A stretch of DNA of 64,000 bases, taken from NCBI GenBank assembly GCA_003142185.1, contig PLOR01000104.1:21905-85904 (forward strand), in the 5' to 3' direction. A model generated the notes under the pieces. That model was not told the DNA's origin and did no database searches. It was given only the letters and a program-made list of their open reading frames with translations. Below are positions 55,412-64,000 of the stretch, in pieces (positions within the stretch are counted from its first letter, which is position 1; the number at the start of each line of letters is the position of its first letter). The stretch is from Bryobacterales bacterium. GTDB lineage: Bacteria; Acidobacteriota; Terriglobia; Bryobacterales; Bryobacteraceae. Both the position numbers and the translations under genes were made by a program.

Positions 55412-56392
55412 ATGATATACAGACCTCTTGGACAATCTGGAATTACAGCTTCCGTCGTGGCGCATGGCACTTGGGCCATCGGCGGATGGATGTGGGGCGG
55501 CACCGACGTGCAGAAGTCGGTCCGCTCCATTCACGCATCGCTCGACGCCGGCGTCAACTTCATCGACACGGCGCCAGCCTATGGGCTCGGTCATTCCGAG
55601 CGTATTGTTGGCGACGCTCTTCGCGGGCGCCGGGACAAAGTGATTCTGGCCACCAAATGCGGCTTAGTCTGGCACACCACGAAAGGCACCTTCTTTGTCG
55701 ATCAGGATGGCTCGCACATTCATCGCTACCTGGGCGCGGAATCCATACGGTACGAAGTCGAACAGAGCTTGCAGCGGCTCGAGACCGACTATATCGACCT
55801 CTACCAGACACATTGGCAAGACCCCACGACACCGATCGAAGAGACGATGGGCGCGCTTCTCGACCTGAAAAAGCAGGGCAAGATCCGTGCGATCGGAGTC
55901 TCCAATTGCACGCTCGACCAGTTGCGGCGATACCGGTCGATCGGGCCGGTGGATGCTGCGCAGGAGCAATACAGCATGCTCCATCGCGGATTGGAACACG
56001 AGTATCTGCCCTATTGCGCGCAGAACCACATTGCGGTGCTGGCGTACTCGCCCCTGGCCAATGGGCTGCTGACCGGTAAGGTCGATCCCGCGCGCATCTT
56101 CCCGGAAGACGATTTGCGCAGCCATAACCCACTGTTCAGCCGAGAGTCGCGCATCCGCGTAAGCGAGATGCTCGACCGGATGCGGCCGGTCGCCCGGAAG
56201 TACAGCTTCACGGACGGCCAGTTGGCGATCGCCTGGACGCTCGCGCAGCCCGGCATCACGCACGCGCTGGTGGGCGCGCGAGACACGGGGCAAGCTGGCG
56301 AGAACGCCGCCGCGGGCGGTGTGCTGCTGGATGGTGCCGATGTCAAGCAAGTTAACGAATTGATGCAGACCGGCGCCTTGGTGGAGGCTTGA
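55412..56392 (+). CDS. Aldo/keto reductase
   Basis: 326 residues from ATG at MIYRPLGQSGITASVVAHGT, the usual family start; the frame upstream overlaps the promoter. The catalytic tetrad is readable: Asp and Tyr in FIDTAPAYGLGHSE, Lys in ILATKCGL and His in LYQTHWQDP. Later blocks IRAIGVSNCTLDQL and VLAYSPLANGLLTGK bind substrate and NADPH. It reduces carbonyl compounds or oxidises sugars; substrate unknown. Shared control with the RND pump suggests a role in detoxifying a reactive or exported compound. Confidence 0.92.
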   Translation: MIYRPLGQSGITASVVAHGTWAIGGWMWGGTDVQKSVRSIHASLDAGVNFIDTAPAYGLGHSERIVGDALRGRRDKVILATKCGLVWHTTKGTFFVDQDGSHIHRYLGAESIRYEVEQSLQRLETDYIDLYQTHWQDPTTPIEETMGALLDLKKQGKIRAIGVSNCTLDQLRRYRSIGPVDAAQEQYSMLHRGLEHEYLPYCAQNHIAVLAYSPLANGLLTGKVDPARIFPEDDLRSHNPLFSRESRIRVSEMLDRMRPVARKYSFTDGQLAIAWTLAQPGITHALVGARDTGQAGENAAAGGVLLDGADVKQVNELMQTGALVEA

Positions 56393-56678
56393 TAACAGGA
56401 ACGTCATTCACGAACCCCGCCGTCAAGTCGGCCCGCGCCGCGTCTAGCCACGCCGCACTGCGCTGGCGTTTCACGCGCCGGCTGGTGTACGCCCCAACTC
56501 GACGAGAGAGCGTCAGACCCGAGGCGTCCCCGAACATTGGACTAGCCCCAAAGTGCTATTGGTTGTTCTCGATAGGTTGGCGTAACCTTAAGACAGATCT
56601 CCGATTATGCGAGACTCACGAACGTGCGAAGAAGGCGAGGGGCCCGATGACGACCTCTCGCGCAAATCGTAAACCATC

Positions 56679-58118
56679 ATGCGCGCAGCGCGAAAACTCG
56701 ACCTGGACCGTCGTCTGGAGGCTCACTTCGCCGCCCTCCGCTCATCGTCTCTGAGAGAGGCGCTGCAACGCAGTGTGGGGAACTGGCAGCTCTATGCAGC
56801 GGTTACCGGCTCGGCCATGGCGATGGTGACAAGCGCCTCGGCGTCGATTATCGGCAGCGGCATCCGTGACATCACGGCGGAGCGCGCGGCAAGCGTCCGG
56901 GCCGCCAGACAAACTTTCGCGAGTTCTAAGAGCATGCCATTGATGCATGACGTCCGGTTAGCCATGGCCAGGCAGGATGCCGGAGTGAAATTCTTCAACG
57001 GCGCGGGCGTGACAGCCGCTCGCACGAGCCAGGCGCAGGCACCGTCCATTTCGCCCGGTGGCGTCGTTCCTCTTTGCGGCACGGTAAGCATCATCCAGCC
57101 AGGCGAATGGGTATCGATTTTCGGGAACAACCTCGCCAGCGGAACGGCCATCTGGAACGGCGATTTTCCCACGTCGCTGGGCGGCACCAAGGTGGAGATC
57201 GACGGTAAAGCTGCGTATCTCCAATTTGTCAGTCCCGGGCAGATCAACTTACAAGCGCCGGATGACACGGCCACAGGTCCGGTATCCGTAGTCGTGACCA
57301 CTGCCGCCGGCACGGCAACATCGATCGTGACTCTGAGCGAGTTTTCGCCGTCGTTCGACCTGCTTCAAACGGGACATGTGGCTGGAATCATTCTCAGGGC
57401 GGACGGTTCGGGAGCCAACGGTGGAGGATCCTACGATATCCTCGGCCCGACCGGGAATTCCCTTGGCTATCCCACTGTGGCCGCGCAGGCAGGCGACATC
57501 GTTGAACTTTTCGCTGTCGGGTTCGGGCCGACCACTCCCGCTGTCCTGGCCGGAGCGCCGTTCACCGGTGCGGCGCCTACCAACAACAAGGTCAGCCTTT
57601 ACGTCAATAATGTCGCCGTCAAGACGATATTCGTTGGACTGTCCAGCGCCGGTCTTTATCAGATCAACCTGATCGTCCCATACGGGCTTGGCCAGGGAGA
57701 CGTTCCCATTCAGGCTAGCGTCGCCGGCATTCAAACCCAAGCGGGCGTGTTGTTTTCGCTGCAGGTTCCGGTTGCAGTCGGTGGCACTACCTGGGTCGGG
57801 GCCGGATCGGGAGGCGGAGCAGGGTTCGGATCGGGTGGCGGAGCCGGTTTCGGGACAGCCGGTGGAGCAGGCGGGGGGACCGGCGGTGGAGCCGGTGGCG
57901 GAACAGGCGGCGGGACTGGCGGTGGCGCCGGTGGCGGAACAGGCGGTGGAGCAGGTGGCGGATCGGGCGGCGGAACAGACGGTGGAGGAGGAGGCGGATC
58001 AGCCGGCGGATCGGGCGGCGGAACAGGGGCCGCATTGCTTCGAAGCGGGAAGCCATACGAGCCCAGGCTGCGATTTACGCCAACCACGAGTGATAATGAA
58101 CCTGTTCGGGAGGGTTAG
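56679..58118 (+). CDS. TIG-like surface protein with long Gly-rich tail
   Basis: 479 residues. An N-terminal hydrophobic stretch (about 38-55, LYAAVTGSAMAMVTSASA) may act in export. The middle (about 130-365) has the acidobacterial pattern found at the C-terminus of many secreted proteins: VSIFGNNLASGT, VEIDGKAAYLQFVSPGQINL, GDIVELFAVGFGPT, VLAGAPF, GLYQINLIVP. A tail (about 370-455) is almost only Gly with Ala/Thr/Ser/Asp in GGGxGGG units. The DNA behind it is a degenerate tandem array at 57795-58030. Function unknown; possibly adhesion or cell-surface structure. Confidence 0.72.
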   Translation: MRAARKLDLDRRLEAHFAALRSSSLREALQRSVGNWQLYAAVTGSAMAMVTSASASIIGSGIRDITAERAASVRAARQTFASSKSMPLMHDVRLAMARQDAGVKFFNGAGVTAARTSQAQAPSISPGGVVPLCGTVSIIQPGEWVSIFGNNLASGTAIWNGDFPTSLGGTKVEIDGKAAYLQFVSPGQINLQAPDDTATGPVSVVVTTAAGTATSIVTLSEFSPSFDLLQTGHVAGIILRADGSGANGGGSYDILGPTGNSLGYPTVAAQAGDIVELFAVGFGPTTPAVLAGAPFTGAAPTNNKVSLYVNNVAVKTIFVGLSSAGLYQINLIVPYGLGQGDVPIQASVAGIQTQAGVLFSLQVPVAVGGTTWVGAGSGGGAGFGSGGGAGFGTAGGAGGGTGGGAGGGTGGGTGGGAGGGTGGGAGGGSGGGTDGGGGGGSAGGSGGGTGAALLRSGKPYEPRLRFTPTTSDNEPVREG

Positions 58119-58122
58119 TTTC

Positions 58123-59226
58123 ATGGTCTCCAAGGGAATGTTGCGGTTGATCGCGGCAGGCGGACTATCGCTTGCGACCTTTGGCCAAACCGCACCGAGG
58201 ATGGCGCCCATACCGAGCGATCCTCTCGAACTGGTCTCCGGTCCAATCCAGGCCGTCGACATACCCGAAAGCCGCGCAGACATTCTTCTGCTTCTTGCCC
58301 GCGCACGAGATAGTTACTCCTTGCGAAATGCGGGCCGCGCTTACGATCTCAAAGTCACCTTTACGACAAATTCCGGCGGTCAAACGGAATATGACGGCGC
58401 CTGGAAGATGGAGGATGTGTTCGATCCCCAACAAGGGCTCCGCTGGACGGCGAAAGCCGGGGGCGGATTCACGACCGCTCGCATCTCCTCGAAAACGGTC
58501 TTTTACGAAGACGGGACTGCGAGGACCGTTCCACTCCGATTGCACGAGGCGCGGGCTGCCTTGTTCGACCCAATTCCGTCTTCGGAAAACGTTGCTCGCG
58601 GCTTGATCCGAACGTCAACGGCGGTCCTCCACGGTGCAAAAGTCACCTGCGTTTTGCTCTCCGCTTCGGGAAGCGCAGCAACTGCGACGCCCGGGCGAGG
58701 CTGGGAGGAAAGCGAAGAGTGTATCGATCCACAATCCGGGCTGCTCCAGGTGCAGTCGCAAGTACCCGGGCGCTACTACGCTTACGATTACTCGAACGCA
58801 CCACAGCTTGGCGACTGTGTGTTGCCTCGAACGGTGATCGTAACGGAAGCCGGCAAAACCGTATCGAAGATTTCCGTTGACAGCCTGACGGAACTTCCCG
58901 CTGCCGACGCTGGCCTGTTTGTCCCCACTGAGGTGATGAAGGCGAGAGGGCCGGCAAGCGGAATGGCGGGAGCGCAAAAGATCGTGCGCTTTTATGGGCG
59001 GGGACCGTTCCCGTCCGGCGCGACGGTCCGGCCAGTCTGTGTGTTTGGCCTCGTGACGCCATCGGGACAACTCGTCGAGGCGCACTCCTTGCAGCCGTCC
59101 GATCCGAACAGTCAAGCGGCCGTCGAAGCCGCCAAACGGATGAGCTTCTTCGCCCCGACACCACCCGGGGCACGACATCGGCAGCACTTTGTGTTTGTCA
59201 TCGAGATGTTTGTTTCTTCACAATAG
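58123..59226 (+). CDS. Secreted protein with TonB-C-like C-terminal domain
   Basis: 367 residues from ATG at MVSKGMLRLIAAGGLSLATF with a GGGAGGG Shine-Dalgarno, four bases after the previous gene; longer frames overlap that gene. Signal peptide to about residue 22. The central 220 residues match no family I know. The last 70 (VRPVCVFGLVTPSGQLVEAH, AAVEAAKRMSFFAP, GARHRQHFVFVIEMF) resemble the TonB C-terminal fold (pattern of a GxV strand, aAlxAvxxwxFxP, then VxxxF). There is no transmembrane anchor of the TonB type, so an energy-transducer role is doubtful. Confidence 0.62.
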   Translation: MVSKGMLRLIAAGGLSLATFGQTAPRMAPIPSDPLELVSGPIQAVDIPESRADILLLLARARDSYSLRNAGRAYDLKVTFTTNSGGQTEYDGAWKMEDVFDPQQGLRWTAKAGGGFTTARISSKTVFYEDGTARTVPLRLHEARAALFDPIPSSENVARGLIRTSTAVLHGAKVTCVLLSASGSAATATPGRGWEESEECIDPQSGLLQVQSQVPGRYYAYDYSNAPQLGDCVLPRTVIVTEAGKTVSKISVDSLTELPAADAGLFVPTEVMKARGPASGMAGAQKIVRFYGRGPFPSGATVRPVCVFGLVTPSGQLVEAHSLQPSDPNSQAAVEAAKRMSFFAPTPPGARHRQHFVFVIEMFVSSQ

Positions 59227-59260
59227 ACAAAAGGCAAGCTGTTCGCCGCGTGTCCGCTCC

Positions 59261-62122
59261 ATGACACCTCGTAAAGTTTTGCTGGTCGGGTGGGATGCCG
59301 CCGACTGGAAGGTCATCCAGCCGCTCATCGACGCCGGCAAAATGCCCAACGTGCAGCGCCTCGTGAAGAACGGCGCCAGGGGGCAGATCGCCACCCTCCA
59401 TCCGCCGCTCTCGCCGATGCTGTGGACATCCATCGCCACCGGAAAGCGGCCGTTCCAGCATGGCATCCTCGGCTTCTCCGAGCCAACGCCCGACGGACGC
59501 GGAGTGCAGCCGGTCACCAACCTCTCGCGAAAATCGAAGGCGCTGTGGAACATTCTCAATCAGAACCATCTGCGCAGCGTCGTGATTGGCTGGTGGCCCA
59601 GCCATCCCGCCGAGCCGATTAACGGCGTGATGGTTTCCGACCATTATCACCGCGCCAGCGGGCCGCTCGACAAGGGCTGGCCGCTGCTGGCTAATGCGGT
59701 TCATCCGCCGGAACTGGCCGAAACGCTCGCCCGTCTGCGCATGCATCCCGACCTGCTGGTGCCGCAGATGGTAGAACCGTTTATTCCACTTGCCAAAGAC
59801 ATCGATCAGGATAAGGACAAGCGCCTGGCCCTGTTTATGCGGACGCTCGCGGAGTGCATGAGCATCGATTCCGCCGCCGATTGGCTGCTGGACAACCAAC
59901 CGTGGGATTTTTTTGCGGTTTACTACGACGCGATCGATCACTTCTGCCACGGGTTCATGAAGTACCATCCGCCGCGGCAATCCTGGATTGGGGAGCGCGA
60001 CTTCGAGCTGTACCACAACGTGGTCTCGATGGCGTACCAATACCACGATCAAATGTTGGGGACGCTGATCGAGAAAGCCGGCGAAGACACCACCGTCATT
60101 CTGATGTCGGATCATGGCTTCCACCCGGATCACCTCCGCCCCGCATCCATTCCCGACATCCCCGCCGGGCCTGCGATCGAGCACCGCGATTTTGGCATCC
60201 TCGCCATCGGCGGGCCGGGCATCAAGAAAGACGAATTGCTGCACGGGCCATCGGTGCTGGACGTCGCGCCCACCATCCTGACCCTGTACGGACTGCCGGT
60301 AGGCGAAGATATGGATGGCAAGGTGCTGTCACAGGCCTTCGTGAAAACGCCGAAGGTCGCGTTGATTCCCAGTTGGGAAGAAGTTCCGGGCGCGGACGGG
60401 CGCCATCCGCCGCATACGCGGCTCGATCCGGTGGCGGCGCACGAAGCGCTGGAACAGATGATTGCGCTGGGGTATATCGAACGGCCCGATGAGAATCGCG
60501 AAGTAGCGGTGTCGAAGACTATCCGCGAGCTGCGCTATAACCTCGGCGAATCTTATCAGGACGATGACAGGCACATCGAAGCGCACCAGATCTTCACCGA
60601 GCTCTATGCAGCCGATCGAAATGAGCAGCGTTTCGCCGTGCGGCTGTTCGTGTCCTGCCAGGCGCTGGGGATGAATGAGGAGATGCGGCGCATCGTCGAC
60701 GACCTCGATGGCCGCCGCCGGGCGCTGTTTGAAGAGGCGAAGACCAAGATCGATGCATTGCGGAAAGCCGCCGTCGAACGTGCCCGCGAGAAGAGGGAGG
60801 CTGAGGCGGATCAAGCTCAGACCGAAAAGGCCGCGGCCGAACCCGAGTCGCTGCTCAGCGAAGACGAGCGGCGCGAACTCGCACGATCGAGTAATCTGGT
60901 GCGCTACCAGCCGCCTGTGACCGATTACCTGAGAGCGCAGGTATTGACGGCGGAGAAGCGCTACGCCGAAGCGCTGGCCGCGCTCGAACGGGTGACGGAA
61001 GCGCACCTGGTGCGGCCCGGCCTGTTCCTGCAGACCGGCGATCTGTATCTTTGCCTGGGCCGCTGGCGCGACGCGCAGCAGGTCTACGAGAAGGCTCTGG
61101 CGATAGATCCCGACAACGCGCATGCGCATATCGGCGTGTGTCGGATGGCATTGCGGCGAAGGAAATTCAGCGTTGCCGCGCATTCGGCTCTCGATGCACT
61201 GCAGAGGATTTATGACTATCCGCTGGCCCATTTCCTGCTGGGGCGAGCGTTAGCGGGAATGAAGGAATACGAGCGGGCGGCGGAGGCGTTCCGCGCAGCC
61301 ATTTCCTGCAACCCGAATTTTCCCGAAGCGCACGTTCGACTCGCCGCGTTGCTGGAGAAGCACCTCGGCGACGCCGAATCCGCGCGCGAGCACCGGCGCC
61401 TTGCGCGTCGCATGAGAAGCAACAGGACTGCGCGTCCGGTTCGCCCGTCGGTGGCTGAACGAGTGGAAAGCGCTGCCACCGTTTCCGCCCCATCCGATAC
61501 GCCATTCACGGCCGAAACGGTGGAGATGCCGCCGCTCGAGGAATCCCTCATCGTGGTGACCGGCTTACCGCGCTCGGGCACTTCCATGCTGATGCAAATG
61601 CTGGCCGCGGGTGGTATGGGCGTCCTCTCGGACGGATTGCGCGAAGCGGATGAAGACAATCCACACGGTTATCTCGAATTTGAGCCGGTGAAGAATATGC
61701 TGAGAGATTCGAAGTGGCTCTTCGAGGGACGGGGGAGAGCCATCAAGATTGTCGCCCCACTGCTGGCCGCCTTGCCGCCGGGTCTGGCGTGCCGCGTGAT
61801 CCTCAGCGAGCGCGATCTCGACGAGGTGCTCGATTCGCAGGAGCGCATGCTGGTGCGCCGCAATCAACCCCTCGCCGCGACGCCGGAACGCCGGAGGATG
61901 CTGAAAGACGAGTATGTGCGCACGCTGGGCCGCGTGAAAGCGATGCTGACACGGCGCCCGCTTACGCAACTGCTGGTAATAGAACATGGCAACGCCATTT
62001 CCGATCCGCTCCTCACTGCCGAGAAACTGAACGCGTTTCTGGGCGGCGGACTTGACGTAGCGAAGATGGCGGCTGCGATCGACCTCACTCTGTGTCGGAA
62101 CCGCGTGGGCATTTCCTTTTAG
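59261..62122 (+). CDS. Phosphodiesterase (AlkP-like) - TPR - sulfotransferase-like fusion protein
   Basis: 953 residues from ATG at MTPRKVLLVGWDAADWKVIQ; no signal peptide, so cytoplasmic. Residues 1-400 are a type I phosphodiesterase/nucleotide pyrophosphatase domain of the alkaline phosphatase superfamily (LLVGWDAAD, SPMLWTSIATGK with the likely Thr nucleophile, VILMSDHGFHPDH, DVAPTILTLYGLP). About 440-750 contain TPR-like helices (ALAALERVTEAHL, WRDAQQVYEKALAIDPDNAH, YERAAEAFRAAISCNPNFPE). Residues about 760-953 start with a P-loop (VVTGLPRSGTSMLMQML) and follow sulfotransferase-like order (EFEPVKNML, VILSERDLDEVLDSQ). The combination suggests modification of a macromolecule or lipid. Function is unknown. 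Confidence 0.85.
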   Translation: MTPRKVLLVGWDAADWKVIQPLIDAGKMPNVQRLVKNGARGQIATLHPPLSPMLWTSIATGKRPFQHGILGFSEPTPDGRGVQPVTNLSRKSKALWNILNQNHLRSVVIGWWPSHPAEPINGVMVSDHYHRASGPLDKGWPLLANAVHPPELAETLARLRMHPDLLVPQMVEPFIPLAKDIDQDKDKRLALFMRTLAECMSIDSAADWLLDNQPWDFFAVYYDAIDHFCHGFMKYHPPRQSWIGERDFELYHNVVSMAYQYHDQMLGTLIEKAGEDTTVILMSDHGFHPDHLRPASIPDIPAGPAIEHRDFGILAIGGPGIKKDELLHGPSVLDVAPTILTLYGLPVGEDMDGKVLSQAFVKTPKVALIPSWEEVPGADGRHPPHTRLDPVAAHEALEQMIALGYIERPDENREVAVSKTIRELRYNLGESYQDDDRHIEAHQIFTELYAADRNEQRFAVRLFVSCQALGMNEEMRRIVDDLDGRRRALFEEAKTKIDALRKAAVERAREKREAEADQAQTEKAAAEPESLLSEDERRELARSSNLVRYQPPVTDYLRAQVLTAEKRYAEALAALERVTEAHLVRPGLFLQTGDLYLCLGRWRDAQQVYEKALAIDPDNAHAHIGVCRMALRRRKFSVAAHSALDALQRIYDYPLAHFLLGRALAGMKEYERAAEAFRAAISCNPNFPEAHVRLAALLEKHLGDAESAREHRRLARRMRSNRTARPVRPSVAERVESAATVSAPSDTPFTAETVEMPPLEESLIVVTGLPRSGTSMLMQMLAAGGMGVLSDGLREADEDNPHGYLEFEPVKNMLRDSKWLFEGRGRAIKIVAPLLAALPPGLACRVILSERDLDEVLDSQERMLVRRNQPLAATPERRRMLKDEYVRTLGRVKAMLTRRPLTQLLVIEHGNAISDPLLTAEKLNAFLGGGLDVAKMAAAIDLTLCRNRVGISF

Positions 62123-62265
62123 AGCTGCTGTATAGTGCCGCACCCGCGAAGATGATCTCTCATCGCAACCGAGGCCTCCTCCGGCAGATCGCCATCGAAG
62201 TAACCCAACAATGCTTCGACGATCTGTTCGCATGTGTATCTCATGCTGGCCGCCAAGCCGCGCAT
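62119..62265 (-). pseudogene. Truncated anti-sigma factor-like zinc finger
   Basis: The minus strand encodes MRGLAASMRYTCEQIVEALL, GYFDGDLPEEASVAMRDHLR and GCGTIQQL then a stop. This matches the N-terminal half of a zf-HC2 anti-sigma domain (C...LLxYxDGELP...xxHLxxC). The second Cys of the HxxxCxxC motif and everything after are lost. Convergent with the fusion gene, whose end it overlaps by four bases. Confidence 0.5.
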
Positions 62266-62403
62266 CAGGCTGCGGCCGTCGCGACGGGTGCTGGCGCATT
62301 CGGCAGGGCGTTGTGGATCAGGCACGGTTTCACGGCCCGCAGGGTTTGTGATTGGGGTTTGCCCCCGTTGTTGGCGTAGATCCAAGGAAGCGATTGAAAA
62401 GGT

Positions 62404-62481
62404 TGGTCGGGGCGAGTGGATTCGAACCACCGACCTCCTGGTCCCGAACCAGGCGCTCTAGCCAGGCTGAGCCACGCCCCG
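62404..62481 (-). tRNA. tRNA-Pro (CGG), CCA encoded
   Basis: On the minus strand the acceptor stem CGGGGCG pairs with CGCCCCG, the anticodon stem is CCTGG/CCAGG with loop TTCGGGA (anticodon CGG, reading CCG proline codons), and the T arm is GGTGG-TTCGAAT-CCACT with one weak last pair. The discriminator base A and a genome-encoded CCA follow. It overlaps no gene. Confidence 0.95.
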
Positions 62482-62537
62482 ATATATCCAGTGTAATCGG
62501 TTGCGTGGCCTTCGCACAAGCGCTTACTATCAGATTC

Positions 62538-63871
<1,334 letters not shown>

Positions 63872-63872
<1 letters not shown>

Positions 63873-63945
63873 CCGCTCCCGTGGTCGCGGCTCCGTATGC
63901 GTTTCGAGCGACAGGTGCATTTTTGAGCCGCAACCGGAGGGAGCG
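63872..63945. repeat. Dispersed repeat CGGAGCCGCGACC..., copies 3 and 4
   Basis: An inverted copy at 63872-63895 (reads ACCGCTCCCGTGGTCGCGGC) overlaps the selA stop codon, and a looser direct copy (GAGCCGCAACCGGAGGGAGC) lies at 63925-63944. The two face each other, as in REPIN-type doublets. Nothing else is seen to the end of the window. Confidence 0.6.
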
Positions 63946-64000
63946 TTCGCGCTGCGATCAGATGGGCTTTATCGCCGCTAGCTACTTTCCGGCGCAAAAA

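Noticed and set aside
57731..58087. Proline-rich open frame on the minus strand
   Set aside because: It is the complement of the Gly-rich tail of the surface protein and has no other features.

Overview
The window (64 kb, high GC) looks like an acidobacterium of the Solibacter/Bryobacter type. The reasons are family-level only: an Oar-like TonB-dependent receptor with a carboxypeptidase-regulatory-like N-terminus, a CRTAC1 (VCBS + ASPIC/UnbV) protein next to a TPR protein, a TIG-like surface protein with a very Gly-rich tail, a remnant of an orphan MacB/FtsX-type permease, and many short dispersed palindromes in intergenic DNA. No rRNA or ribosomal protein gene is present to confirm this.

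Layout. (1) 0-19.2 kb: after a partial DUF4097-like gene lies a flagellar locus of two divergent operons. The leftward operon runs fliK - unknown - flgD - flgE - fliN - fliO - fliP - fliQ - fliR - flhB - flhA - flhF - fliA - fliN/Y-like - small membrane protein. The rightward operon is flgF - flgG - flgA - flgH - flgI - flgJ. Most genes are coupled by ATGA overlaps. The fliK/flgF gap holds two divergent candidate sigma-54 promoters. (2) 19.3-25.2 kb: a sugar-nucleotide epimerase and a TIM-barrel isomerase, then an island of broken genes (LuxR-type HTH, redoxin, probable aromatic amino acid hydroxylase) around an intact secreted protein, and a membrane-anchored putative regulator. (3) 25.3-41.9 kb: a chitin / N-acetylglucosamine locus with a SIS-type GlcN-6-P deaminase, a ROK-like kinase, a CRTAC1 protein and TPR protein, a TonB receptor, a GH18 chitinase, a GH94 chitobiose phosphorylase, a GlmU-like/phosphohexomutase fusion and an MFS permease. 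(4) 42.2-46.6 kb: a hybrid histidine kinase and small or broken genes. (5) 46.9-56.4 kb: a GAF-GAF sigma-54 activator, an RND efflux operon and an aldo/keto reductase. (6) 56.7-64 kb: two secreted proteins, a phosphodiesterase-TPR-sulfotransferase-like fusion, tRNA-Pro(CGG) and selA, implying selenocysteine use.

How the genes work together. In the chitin locus the secreted chitinase should release chitobiose, taken up through the TonB receptor and the MFS permease. The phosphorylase splits it to GlcNAc-1-P and GlcNAc; the mutase domain and the ROK kinase would bring both to GlcNAc-6-P, and the SIS protein would act after deacetylation (no nagA here). A conserved 45-56 bp element precedes the deaminase gene, the kinase gene, the TonB receptor gene and the permease-led operon, always in the same orientation to the gene, so it looks like the shared operator/promoter of this regulon. 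It is the strongest candidate for something undescribed.

A second regulatory system is also readable. The sigma-54 activator gene ends inside a palindrome whose centre lies 81.5 bp upstream of the -24 GG of a candidate sigma-54 promoter for the RND operon. The aldo/keto reductase gene has a near-identical palindrome at exactly the same spacing from a near-consensus sigma-54 promoter. All sites were read by eye; no motif statistics or database searches were run.
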